From: JAWLCA01 sp050485905 | Lineage (GTDB): Bacteria > Pseudomonadota > Alphaproteobacteria > Rhodobacterales > Rhodobacteraceae | Direction: 5' to 3' | NCBI GenBank assembly: GCA_050485905.1 | Contig: JBJHCH010000012.1 | Span: 1-46,726, forward strand | Length of the DNA: 46,726 bases | In this document: positions 1-6,855 of the stretch, piece after piece | Numbering within the stretch: position 1 is the first letter of the stretch | Layout: every line of letters begins with the position of its first letter | Made by a program: the position numbers and the translations under genes | The notes under the pieces: model-generated | The model's input: the letters and a program-made list of their open reading frames with translations, nothing else | Databases searched by the model: none | Told to the model about the DNA's origin: nothing

Positions 1-61
1 CGGCAGGAAGTGAAATAATCGCCATCAGCCGTAACAAACGGCGGGCAGGCGGCAAATCAGC

Positions 62-78
62 CGGCGGATCAACCGCCG
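62..78. repeat. Inverted repeat upstream of repA
   Basis: CGGCGG and CCGCCG arms flank a 5-nt centre (ATCAA), ending 13 bases before the repA ATG. It could be a leader hairpin or an operator for RepA/RepB autoregulation. Only 91 bases of upstream DNA are in the window, so the repABC promoter cannot be judged. The function is inferred from position alone. Confidence 0.4.
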
Positions 79-91
79 TGAGAGGGGCAAG

Positions 92-1315
92 ATGCAGGGC
101 ACGCGGCAGACTTCCGCGCAAGTTCTGGCCGAACCGGCCGCGACACCGCGCGACCGGATCGACCGGCTGGTGGGCCAGCACGCGCAAAAGCTGTCGGAAC
201 GGCTGATGGCCCACCGCGCGCAGCTGTTCCCGCCCGACGCGCGGAAGGAATTGCGCCGCTTCACTAGCGGAGAGGTGGCCGACCTGCTGGGCGTGAAGGA
301 CGCCTACCTCAGGAAACTCAGCCTCGAAGGCCGCGGCCCCCAGCCCGCCACCGGGCCGGGCGGCCGCCGCCTCTACACTTCCGCCGACATCATGGACCTG
401 CGCCGGTTGCTGGAGGCTGGCACGAAATCCCCCGGCACCTACCTGCGCGGCCGCCGTGCGGGCGACCACCTTCAGGTCATCACCGTCATCAACTTCAAGG
501 GCGGGTCGGGCAAGACGACCACCTCGGCCCATCTGGCGCAGAAATGCGCGCTGGACGGCTACCGCGTGCTGGCCATCGACCTCGACCCGCAGGCCTCGCT
601 CTCCGCCCTCCACGGCTTCCAGCCGGAGTTTGACCTCTTGGACGGCGGCACGCTCTATGACGCCATCCGCTACGACGACCCCCTGCCGCTGTCGGCGATC
701 ATCCAGAAGACCTATTTCACCAACCTCGACCTGATCCCCGGCAACCTGGATCTGATGGAGTTCGAACACGAAACCCCCCGCGCCCTGATCGAACGCGGCG
801 GCAACCTGTTCTTCACTCGCATCTCCGACGCGCTGGCGGCGGTGGAGGCCGACTATGACGTCGTCATCATCGACTGCCCGCCGCAGCTCGGCTTCCTCAC
901 CATGTCGGCGCTTTCCGCCGCCACGGCGGTCCTCGTCACCGTCCATCCCCAGATGCTCGACGTGATGTCGATGTGCCAGTTCCTGCTGATGACCTCGAAC
1001 CTGCTGGGCGTGGTGGCAGAGGCCGGGGGCGACATGTCCTATGACTGGCTGCGCTATGTCGTCACCCGCTATGAACCCGGCGATGGGCCGCAGAACCAGA
1101 TGGTCAGCTTCATGCGCGCGCTCTTCGGCGACCATGTGCTGAACCATACCGTGTTGAAATCGACGGCCATTTCCGACGCCGGCATCACCAAGCAGACCCT
1201 CTACGAGGTGGAGAAATCCGCCTTCACCCGCTCCACCTACGAACGCGCGATGGAAAGCCTGAACGCGGTCAACGGAGAGATCGAGGGCCTGATCCAGCAG
1301 GCATGGGGGCGCTGA
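92..1315 (+). CDS. repA: RepA, ParA-type partition ATPase of a repABC replicon
   Basis: This 407-aa ATPase moves and partitions the plasmid together with RepB bound to parS, and normally represses the repABC operon. An N-terminal MerR-like helix-turn-helix (about residues 55-108, with the run FTSGEVADLLGV) is followed by the ParA ATPase domain. The deviant Walker A motif KGGSGKTT lies at about 136-143, and a hydrophobic strand ending in DCPP (Walker A' region) lies at about 260. The length and the N-terminal HTH are typical of repABC RepA and unlike short ParA proteins. The ATG at 92 follows a purine-rich stretch (GAGAGGGGCAAG). Its stop overlaps the repB start by one base (TGATG), so translation is probably coupled. 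Identity is firm from the domains plus the repB-repC order. Confidence 0.95.
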   Translation: MQGTRQTSAQVLAEPAATPRDRIDRLVGQHAQKLSERLMAHRAQLFPPDARKELRRFTSGEVADLLGVKDAYLRKLSLEGRGPQPATGPGGRRLYTSADIMDLRRLLEAGTKSPGTYLRGRRAGDHLQVITVINFKGGSGKTTTSAHLAQKCALDGYRVLAIDLDPQASLSALHGFQPEFDLLDGGTLYDAIRYDDPLPLSAIIQKTYFTNLDLIPGNLDLMEFEHETPRALIERGGNLFFTRISDALAAVEADYDVVIIDCPPQLGFLTMSALSAATAVLVTVHPQMLDVMSMCQFLLMTSNLLGVVAEAGGDMSYDWLRYVVTRYEPGDGPQNQMVSFMRALFGDHVLNHTVLKSTAISDAGITKQTLYEVEKSAFTRSTYERAMESLNAVNGEIEGLIQQAWGR

Positions 1316-2352
1316 TGGCACGCAAGGATCTTCTGAAGGGCCTGATGGGCGACCCCCCTGCCCCACCGAAAACGGACGCGCAACCAGATACCCAGCCCGA
1401 TGCCCGGCCCGCACCGGCCCCCGACGACACCGGCGCGATGGACCCGGCCCGCCCCCGCATGACCAAGGGTGCGATCGGCGCGGTCTCCCGCTCCATCGCC
1501 GATCTGAAAAGCCGCTCTGTCATCGAGATCGACCCCCACATGATCCACGCCGGCGGCGTGCAGGATCGCCTGACCTCCGACCCGGCCGAGGATGCGGAAC
1601 TTGCCCGCTCCATCGCCGAATACGGCCAGCAGGTGCCGGTTCTGGTCCGTCCCCACCCGGACCGCGAGGGGCGCTACCAGATCGTCTATGGCCGCCGCCG
1701 GGTGCTGGCGATGCGCGACCTCGGCCAGCCGGTCAAGGCGCTGGTCCGTGACCTCGACGACCGCGAACTGGTGCTGGCCCAGGGCCAGGAAAACACCGCG
1801 CGGCGGGATCTCTCCTTCATCGAAAAGGCCAATTTCGCCCGCCAGATGGTCGCGGCGGGATATGAGCGAAAACATATCTGCGACGCAATTTCGGTAGATA
1901 AAACAATGCTTTCGCGGATGATGGCGGTGGTAGAGCGCATCCCCGTGGAGGTGATCGAGGGGATCGGCGCCGCCTCCGGCGTGGGCCGCGACCGCTGGCT
2001 GACACTGGCGGATCTGATCGAGGCGAACCCCGGCGCCGACGAGGAGGAGATGCTGATGATGATCGGCGCCACGGCTGCGAACGACACCTCCGACGCGCGG
2101 TTCCAGGCGCTGCACGACTATCTGGCGGGCCTGGGAAAGCGCAGGCCGGCAGAGGATCTCTATGCGGATGAGTCCTCGGAACCGGGCCGCCCGCTGCACG
2201 GCAACAAGGGCCAGCCGCTGGGCCGCGTCGAATACAGCCCCCGCACCGTCACGCTGAAGCTGACACGGCGGGGCCTGCGCGGCTTTGACGACTGGCTGGT
2301 CGAGAACATGGCAGAGATTCACCGCGATTTCCTGAAGGAGGGCGGCGAATAG
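1315..2352 (+). CDS. repB: RepB, ParB-type centromere-binding protein
   Basis: RepB (345 aa) binds parS and works with RepA in partition. A low-complexity Pro/Asp-rich N-terminus (residues 15-50) leads into the ParB nuclease-like/CTPase domain, with YGRRRVLAM at about 125-133 and QENTARRDLS at about 158-167. A helix-turn-helix follows at about 180-205. I chose the ATG at 1315 over the in-frame ATG at 1303 because the MARK-type start is usual for RepB and because it overlaps the repA stop. The HTH-coding segment (1861-1915) is visibly AT-richer than its flanks, about 42% G+C against well over 60%, with codons rare in this window. Its likely targets are the two palindromes after repC. Confidence 0.93.
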   Translation: MARKDLLKGLMGDPPAPPKTDAQPDTQPDARPAPAPDDTGAMDPARPRMTKGAIGAVSRSIADLKSRSVIEIDPHMIHAGGVQDRLTSDPAEDAELARSIAEYGQQVPVLVRPHPDREGRYQIVYGRRRVLAMRDLGQPVKALVRDLDDRELVLAQGQENTARRDLSFIEKANFARQMVAAGYERKHICDAISVDKTMLSRMMAVVERIPVEVIEGIGAASGVGRDRWLTLADLIEANPGADEEEMLMMIGATAANDTSDARFQALHDYLAGLGKRRPAEDLYADESSEPGRPLHGNKGQPLGRVEYSPRTVTLKLTRRGLRGFDDWLVENMAEIHRDFLKEGGE

Positions 2353-2407
2353 ACCCCGAACGGGGCGATACAGGCAACAACCAAAGGAGGCACGACAGGA
2401 CAGAACG

Positions 2408-2458
2408 AAAAGACCCCCCAGGACATGACATCCCGAAGGGCCCATTTCTCGATCTAGC
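2408..2458 (-). ncRNA. Counter-transcribed antisense RNA of repABC (incompatibility RNA)
   Basis: A short RNA of about 50 nt is read leftward in the repB-repC gap, antisense to the repC leader. The minus strand shows a sigma70-like promoter, TTGACA (2494-2489), 18 nt, TATTCT (2470-2465). Transcription would start near 2458. A strong intrinsic terminator follows: CCCTTCGGGA pairs with TCCTGGGGGG over 10 bp with a 7-nt loop (plus coordinates 2414-2440), then TCTTTT. In repABC plasmids an RNA in exactly this place limits RepC synthesis and sets incompatibility. The promoter, size, terminator and position all agree. The exact ends are inferred. Confidence 0.8.
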
Positions 2459-2464
2459 AGTCAG

Positions 2465-2494
2465 AGAATAGCCCCCCGGAGTCCCCTCTGTCAA
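2465..2494 (-). promoter_or_regulatory. Promoter of the repABC antisense RNA
   Basis: On the minus strand a perfect -35 hexamer TTGACA is separated by 18 nt from the -10 hexamer TATTCT. It is one of the best sigma70-like promoters in the window and points toward the terminator at 2414-2440. Confidence 0.75.
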
Positions 2495-2525
2495 CGACCG
2501 CTTTGCGGGCGTGGGGTGAAGTTTT
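2483..2525 (+). promoter_or_regulatory. Leader stem-loop and possible attenuator before repC
   Basis: On the repC-sense strand CCGC-TTT-GCGG (2498-2508) forms a hairpin. CCCC (2483-2486) and GGGG (2513-2516) can close it, and GTTTT follows at 2521-2525. RepABC plasmids control repC through a leader structure that is switched by antisense RNA pairing. This element fits that role, either as attenuator or as translation block. The repC ATG at 2541 lacks a strong ribosome binding site, in line with structural control. The mechanism is inferred. Confidence 0.45.
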
Positions 2526-2540
2526 GTCTCGTGAAACGCG

Positions 2541-3740
2541 ATGCAACAGATTTCCCTGACCCCGTTCGGGCGTCAGCCGGTGACGGCTGGCCTGCTGGCG
2601 GCACAGGCCCGGGCCGCCGCGCCCGCCCCCCTGCCCCATGTGGACAAGTGGACGCTCTTCAACGACCTGCGGCTGGCCCGCAGCCGATTCGGCCTAAGCG
2701 ACCGTGAACTGGGCGTACTCTACGCGCTCCTCACCTTCCACCCCGGCCGGGAACTGGCGGACGGTGAGCCGCTGATCGTCTTCCCCTCCAACGCCGCCCT
2801 GGGCGACCGGGCGCATGGCATGTCGGAAAGCACGCTCCGCCGCCACCTCGGCGCGCTGGTCCGCGCCGGCATGATCCTGCGCCACGACAGCCCCAACGGC
2901 AAACGCTACGCCGCCCGCGACCGCAGCGGCGCGGTGACGCGCGCCTTCGGCTTCGACCTCCGCCCCCTCCTCGTCCGCGCCGAGGAGATCGCGAAGGCCG
3001 CCGAGGCCGAGGCCCAGGCCACCGAGACCCTGCGCCGCGCGAGAGAGGCCGTGGTGCTGCGCCTCCGCGACGCCACCAAGCTCGCCGACTACGGCCACGA
3101 CGCCGGCCTGCCCGGCGACTGGCAGGGCATCACCGACCGCCTGGCCGGTATCCGCCGCGCCCTCCGCCGCCGGATGGACCTGTCGGACGTGGCCGCGCTC
3201 GATGCCTCGCTTGTGGATATCATGGTGGATCTGCGGGGATATGTGGCGGGTGACGACGCGATCGAGTCAGAAGATCTGCACGGCAATGACAGCGAGAATG
3301 AGCGGCACCATTCTATTTCAAAACCAGACTCCATCGATCTTGAACCTTGCCCAGAAAGGGGCAGGGCGCAGCGTGGCGAAGCCCCCGAACCGGCAGCACA
3401 GGAGGAACCGCCGATCCCGCTGATGCTGGTGCTGAAGGCCTGTCCCGACATCGAACCCTATGCCCCGGACGGGATCCGAACCTGGCGCGACCTGATCGCC
3501 GTCGCCTCTCGCCTGCGCGGCATGATGGGCATCAGCGCCCATGCCTGGGCCGAGGCGCAGGCCGACATGGGGCCGGCGGTGGCAGCGGTGGCCGTGGCGG
3601 CGATCCTGCAGCGGGTCGATGCGATCCGGAACCCCGGTGGCTACCTGCGCGCGCTCAGCGCCAAGGCGGCGGCGGGCAGCTTCTCACCCGGCCCGATGAT
3701 CATGGCCCTGCTGAATACCGAGGGGTCACGGGCGGCGTGA
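2541..3740 (+). CDS. repC: RepC, replication initiator of the repABC plasmid
   Basis: RepC (399 aa) is the only essential initiator of repABC replicons and acts on an origin inside its own gene. The N-terminal winged-helix region (about residues 30-160) shows the RepC pattern, with DKWTLFNDLRLARSR and a following run SESTLRRHLGALVRAGMI typical of a recognition helix. An Ala/Glu-rich helical linker (about 155-180) and a variable C-terminal domain follow. The length is normal for the family. The segment 3261-3345 is AT-rich relative to the rest and is the likely origin. Translation starts at the ATG at 2541 without a clear Shine-Dalgarno, consistent with tight control by the leader and antisense RNA. 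Confidence 0.93.
   Translation: MQQISLTPFGRQPVTAGLLAAQARAAAPAPLPHVDKWTLFNDLRLARSRFGLSDRELGVLYALLTFHPGRELADGEPLIVFPSNAALGDRAHGMSESTLRRHLGALVRAGMILRHDSPNGKRYAARDRSGAVTRAFGFDLRPLLVRAEEIAKAAEAEAQATETLRRAREAVVLRLRDATKLADYGHDAGLPGDWQGITDRLAGIRRALRRRMDLSDVAALDASLVDIMVDLRGYVAGDDAIESEDLHGNDSENERHHSISKPDSIDLEPCPERGRAQRGEAPEPAAQEEPPIPLMLVLKACPDIEPYAPDGIRTWRDLIAVASRLRGMMGISAHAWAEAQADMGPAVAAVAVAAILQRVDAIRNPGGYLRALSAKAAAGSFSPGPMIMALLNTEGSRAA
3261..3345. other. Candidate oriV inside repC (AT-rich segment)
   Basis: G+C falls to about 47% over 3261-3340, while the flanking repC sequence is well above 60%. RepABC origins characterised in alphaproteobacteria lie in an AT-rich stretch within repC. The assignment rests on base composition and that precedent. 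No iterons were recognised. Confidence 0.45.
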
Positions 3741-3747
3741 GCGAAAA

Positions 3748-3763
3748 GTTGACAGCCGTCAAC
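3748..3763. promoter_or_regulatory. parS: parS centromere site 1
   Basis: The 16-mer GTTGACAGCCGTCAAC fits the repABC parS pattern GTT-N4-GC-N4-AAC. The inverted arms extend outward to AAAGTTGAC and GTCAACTTT (3745-3766). It starts 8 bases after the repC stop. RepB is the expected ligand. Confidence 0.8.
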
Positions 3764-3817
3764 TTTCGGCCAGTTCGCGGGTCGTCAGAAAAAGTTGCGG
3801 GGTCGAATCGGGCAAAA

Positions 3818-3833
3818 GTTGACGGCTGTCAAC
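3818..3833. promoter_or_regulatory. parS: parS centromere site 2
   Basis: GTTGACGGCTGTCAAC is the exact reverse complement of site 1 and again has AAAA/TTTT flanks. The two sites lie 70 bp apart, centre to centre, in the only intergenic space between repC and the recombinase. A partial half-site (AAAGTTG at 3791-3797) lies between them. Confidence 0.8.
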
Positions 3834-3847
3834 TTTTCGGTCCGGGG

Positions 3848-4897
3848 CTACTCCAGCAGGTCGGTGGCCGGGTTATCCTCGATCTCGACATCCGCATAAT
3901 ACCTCTGCGCCTGGATGACCGACCGGTGCAGCGACAGCTGCATCGCCGCCGCGATGGGCGCGCCGTCCAGCGCCGCCTGGGTCAGGAAGCCGGCGCGCAA
4001 CCCGTGTGGGCTGGCATAGTCCACCGGCAGGCCGGCCTCGGTCAGCCGGTGGCGCAGGATGACGCGCAGCGCGTCAGGCGACAGGCGGCGGGGCAGGGGG
4101 CGGTCGGACTTGCTGACCGGGCGGAACAGGGGGCCGTCGGTGATGCGCGCCGCCTTGATCCAGTCCATTGTCGCCCGCGCGGCGCGGCCCTTCAGCGGCA
4201 GGCGGGGGGCGTCGTCGCGCCGGGTGGTCTTGGTTTCCAGCAGGCGGATCCACAGAAGGCCCTTGTCGGCGAAATCCTCGGTCCCGATGTCGTCGCGATG
4301 CAGCGCCGCCACCTCTGACCGCCGCCGTCCGCCGCTGGCGAAGGCCAGCATCAGGATTGCCCGGTCGCGGATGCCGCGGAGCGTCAGGTCGCAGGTGTCC
4401 AACAGCTTCTCCAGCACCTCGCGCGTGATCGGCCTTGCGGATTTCGGCACGCGGGGCCGGGCGGCGGCGCGGCGGGCCTTTTGCCGTGCGGCGGCGACCA
4501 GTGGCGCGTCGAAGGGTGAGGGCAGGTTGCGCATCCGGTGAAAGGCGCGCCAGGACGCGATGCGGCGGTCCAGCGTGGCCGGGGCTGGGCAGGCGAGGGA
4601 GCGGCGGAGGCCGAGGTCGATCAGCTCCGTCGCCGCGCGATGGGCAGGGGTGCCGTCGCGGACCGTCAGATCGGCGGAGTGGTCGAGGACGAAGCGGAGC
4701 GCCACCCGCTCCTCCTCGGGCCACACCAGCGGCCTTTCAAACGCGGCGGCCTTCCACGCGGCGATGTAGGCGAGGTCGCGTTCCCAGGCGCGGAGCGTGT
4801 TCTCCGGTGTGCCGCGGCGGTAAAGCTCGGTCAGCGTCGCCTCATCCTCGGCGGACAGGATTGCGCTGCGGGCGGGGTCTTGTGGAATCTGCTTCAT
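3848..4897 (-). CDS. Tyrosine recombinase (XerC/D-like integrase)
   Basis: This 349-aa site-specific recombinase probably resolves plasmid multimers or once mobilised DNA. A SAM-like N-terminal DNA-binding domain covers about residues 10-135. The catalytic domain shows the full set: R192 in a GGRRRSE motif, K223 in ETK, H298 and R301 in HGLR, H324 in LSLHRS, and the nucleophile Y333 or Y334. I chose the ATG at 4897. A longer in-frame reading up to 5209 would run through the divergent antitoxin gene and is rejected. Recombinases of this kind often sit beside repABC in Rhodobacterales plasmids. No paired attachment sites were recognised, so dimer resolution is preferred over an active integrative element. 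Confidence 0.88.
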   Translation of the reverse strand: MKQIPQDPARSAILSAEDEATLTELYRRGTPENTLRAWERDLAYIAAWKAAAFERPLVWPEEERVALRFVLDHSADLTVRDGTPAHRAATELIDLGLRRSLACPAPATLDRRIASWRAFHRMRNLPSPFDAPLVAAARQKARRAAARPRVPKSARPITREVLEKLLDTCDLTLRGIRDRAILMLAFASGGRRRSEVAALHRDDIGTEDFADKGLLWIRLLETKTTRRDDAPRLPLKGRAARATMDWIKAARITDGPLFRPVSKSDRPLPRRLSPDALRVILRHRLTEAGLPVDYASPHGLRAGFLTQAALDGAPIAAAMQLSLHRSVIQAQRYYADVEIEDNPATDLLE

Positions 4898-4911
4898 CAG
4901 ACTAGATTGTA

Positions 4912-4923
4912 AACCAGTTGGTT
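4912..4923. promoter_or_regulatory. Palindrome between recombinase and antitoxin genes
   Basis: AACCA-GT-TGGTT lies 10 bases before the antitoxin ATG in the 36-bp divergent gap. Phd-type antitoxins usually repress their own promoter through a short palindrome, so this is the likely operator. It overlaps the upstream edge of the ribosome binding site GGAGGGG. Confidence 0.5.
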
Positions 4924-4933
4924 GGAGGGGATC

Positions 4934-5203
4934 ATGGCGGACGGACATACACGAGAGGTCGGCGCCTTCGAGGCAAAGACCCATCTGTCGGAACTGCTGG
5001 CGGCGGTGGAGGCCGGCGAGAGGGTGACGATCACCCGGCGCGGCAAGCCCGTGGCGCGGCTGGTGCCCATCGAGGATGACGTGATGGCGCAGCGGGCCGA
5101 GGCGTTGGAGAAACTGCGTGCATTGCGCGAGCAGATCCGCGCACGCGGCGGCGGCTTCACGGTCGAGGAAATCCTGTCGGCACGGGACGAGGGGCGCAAG
5201 TGA
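4934..5203 (+). CDS. Phd/YefM-family antitoxin
   Basis: This 89-aa antitoxin of a type II toxin-antitoxin pair both neutralises the following PIN toxin and should repress the operon. The N-terminal Phd/YefM DNA-binding fold is clear from VGAFEAKTHLSELLAAVEAG and ITRRGKPVARLVP. The C-terminal third (about residues 60-89) is charged and helical, as expected for the toxin-binding tail. The ATG at 4934 is preceded by GGAGGGG at proper spacing. An upstream TTG at 4922 is in frame but has no comparable signal. It overlaps the toxin gene by 4 bases (GTGA), giving tight coupling. On a plasmid such a pair favours stable inheritance. Confidence 0.88.
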   Translation: MADGHTREVGAFEAKTHLSELLAAVEAGERVTITRRGKPVARLVPIEDDVMAQRAEALEKLRALREQIRARGGGFTVEEILSARDEGRK

Positions 5204-5598
5204 GCCCACCGCTTGTGCTGGACGCGAGTGCTGCGGCGGCGTCGCTGATGCCGGATGAGCATGGTGGCGATTTCGACGACTGGACGGAACGCCCTGGCGG
5301 CCTGATCGCGCCCTGGCTGTTCTGGGCGGAGATCCGCAACATTCTGGTGATGAACGAACGGCGCAGCCGGATCACGCCGACAGAAGCCGATGTGACCGTC
5401 GCCGCGCTGGAGAAGCTGCGCATCACCCTCGATACCGCCCCATCCTCGGCCACCGTCATGGATCTCGCCCGCCGCCATCGCCTGACCGTCTATGATGCGC
5501 TCTATCTGGAGCTGGCCCAGCGGCGGGGCGGGGCGCTGGCCACGCTGGATGGCGCGCTGGCGGCGGCGGCGCGGGCCGAGGGCATGGCGGTCGTCTAG
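5200..5598 (+). CDS. vapC: PIN-domain ribonuclease toxin (VapC family)
   Basis: The 132-aa PIN domain covers the whole protein. The four acidic metal-binding residues are visible: D8 in LVLDAS, E44 in FWAEI, D99 in TVYDALYLELA and D117 in LATLDGAL. VapC toxins cleave specific RNAs, usually tRNA, when freed from the antitoxin. The start is GTG at 5200, overlapping the antitoxin stop. Pairing with a Phd-type rather than an AbrB-type antitoxin is common. The cellular target cannot be told from sequence. Confidence 0.88.
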   Translation: MSPPLVLDASAAAASLMPDEHGGDFDDWTERPGGLIAPWLFWAEIRNILVMNERRSRITPTEADVTVAALEKLRITLDTAPSSATVMDLARRHRLTVYDALYLELAQRRGGALATLDGALAAAARAEGMAVV

Positions 5599-5668
5599 GC
5601 GCATCGGATGCTCCTGCGCGGATTTCGGGTCGAGTCTGCACCGGAACATGCCCTGCACGCAAGCATCG

Positions 5669-5687
5669 CGATAATGGGATATTATCG
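5669..5687. promoter_or_regulatory. Inverted repeat before the DUF1612-like gene
   Basis: A 7-bp perfect inverted repeat, CGATAAT-GGGAT-ATTATCG, lies 70 bp after the toxin gene and 6 bases before the first possible start codon of the next gene. Its AT-rich arms stand out in this GC-rich DNA. It is a candidate operator, perhaps for the HTH protein it precedes. Confidence 0.45.
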
Positions 5688-5741
5688 AGACTCATGCCGC
5701 CTGCCGGAAAACCCTTGTGTGACGCTCATATCCGGCCAAGA

Positions 5742-6782
5742 ATGATCGGCATGAGCGGGAAACCACAGACAGGGCAGGGGGGCGGGGCGCGGGAGCGTGG
5801 TCCCTATGACCCCGATCCCGACCGGGACGAGGGCGATCTGTGGTTTCTGCCGGGCGAGGCGCCGGACCCGGCCGACTGGCCGCTGCCAAGGGCCGAGGTC
5901 AGCAACGGGCTGGCCGATCCCGGCCCCTGGGCGGCGGCGGAGCGCGCGGCGGGCGCGCGGCTGGCCCAGGTGGCCTATCTTCAGGGCGTGCTGGATGAAC
6001 GGCTGCGGGCCGGCCCCGCGGGCTGGACCGGGCTGCTGGCGCTGAAGGAGGCCGAGGAAATAAGCTGGTGGGCGGGTGATCGGATCGGCGCGGACCGGCT
6101 GGTGCTGTGGGTGGAGATGAGCCTGGGCGGGGTGCAGGAGGATAATGCCGGCCTGCTGCGCGCGGCCTGGGCGTGGCGGCGGCTGGCGAGCGGGCCGGGG
6201 CCGGGGGGGCGCGGGCTTGGTGCCTTTCTGGGGCGCGAGGTGCCGGAACTGGCCGCGGCGCTGGCGGCGGCGGCGGGGCTGCATCCGCTGACCCGCGGGG
6301 CGCTGGCGTTTCACGCCGGGCGGCTGGGCGGGGCCGAGGGGCCGGCGGGCGAGGTCGAGGCGGCGGTGCTGGCGGCGCGGGTGGCCGCCGGGCCGGGCGC
6401 GGGGCAGGGGGGGTCGCCCTTCCTGCCGGTCGGGCTGGCCGGGTTCACCGCCCATCGCGCGGGCGCCGATGCCGGGGAACGGCTGGCGGCCTGGCTGGCA
6501 TCGGCCGAGCGGGGGCTTTATGCGGCGCTGCGTCATCTGGAGCGGCTGGGCGGCTGGCAGGCTGGGGCGAGCGATGCGCTGGCCGATCTGCAGGGCCGCA
6601 CGCCGCCGATGCTGGTCGATCTGTTCGCCACGCTGCCGGTGGTGACCGCGCCGCTGGCCGAGGCGAAGACCGGGGCGGGGCGCGCGACGGTGCAGCGCAA
6701 TCTGGCGCTGATGGAGGCGCGGGGGCTGGTGCGCGAGATGACCGGGCAGGGCCGCTACCGGGTGTGGACGGCAAAGCTGTAA
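5742..6782 (+). CDS. DUF1612/RHE_PE00001-like HTH protein
   Basis: About 346 aa, very rich in Ala, Gly, Arg and Leu. The central region (VAYLQGVLDERL and EAEEISWWAGDRIG) and the C-terminal winged-helix-like segment (PPMLVDLFATLPVVTAPLAEAKTG through REMTGQGRYRVWT) resemble the RHE_PE00001 family (DUF1612 plus an HTH), which is common on rhizobial and rhodobacterial plasmids. The C-terminal segment reads like a domain that joins a DNA-binding helix to the GRGRYRVW ending. No function is established for the family. The start is uncertain among ATG 5694, 5742 and 5751. I place it at 5742 because the inverted repeat at 5669-5687 would otherwise crowd the start. Family recognition is by pattern memory and is moderate. 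Confidence 0.55.
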   Translation: MIGMSGKPQTGQGGGARERGPYDPDPDRDEGDLWFLPGEAPDPADWPLPRAEVSNGLADPGPWAAAERAAGARLAQVAYLQGVLDERLRAGPAGWTGLLALKEAEEISWWAGDRIGADRLVLWVEMSLGGVQEDNAGLLRAAWAWRRLASGPGPGGRGLGAFLGREVPELAAALAAAAGLHPLTRGALAFHAGRLGGAEGPAGEVEAAVLAARVAAGPGAGQGGSPFLPVGLAGFTAHRAGADAGERLAAWLASAERGLYAALRHLERLGGWQAGASDALADLQGRTPPMLVDLFATLPVVTAPLAEAKTGAGRATVQRNLALMEARGLVREMTGQGRYRVWTAKL

Positions 6783-6855
6783 TTGGGGGCGTTGCAGGCG
6801 CCCGCCGGGGCGGCTATCGCGGATCGCGCAAGCGCACGACCGGGGGCCAGACGCC

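Noticed and set aside
3347..4318. A 323-codon plus-strand frame over the end of repC and the recombinase
   Set aside because: It runs over parS and antisense to the recombinase with a low-complexity translation; it is a high-GC shadow frame.
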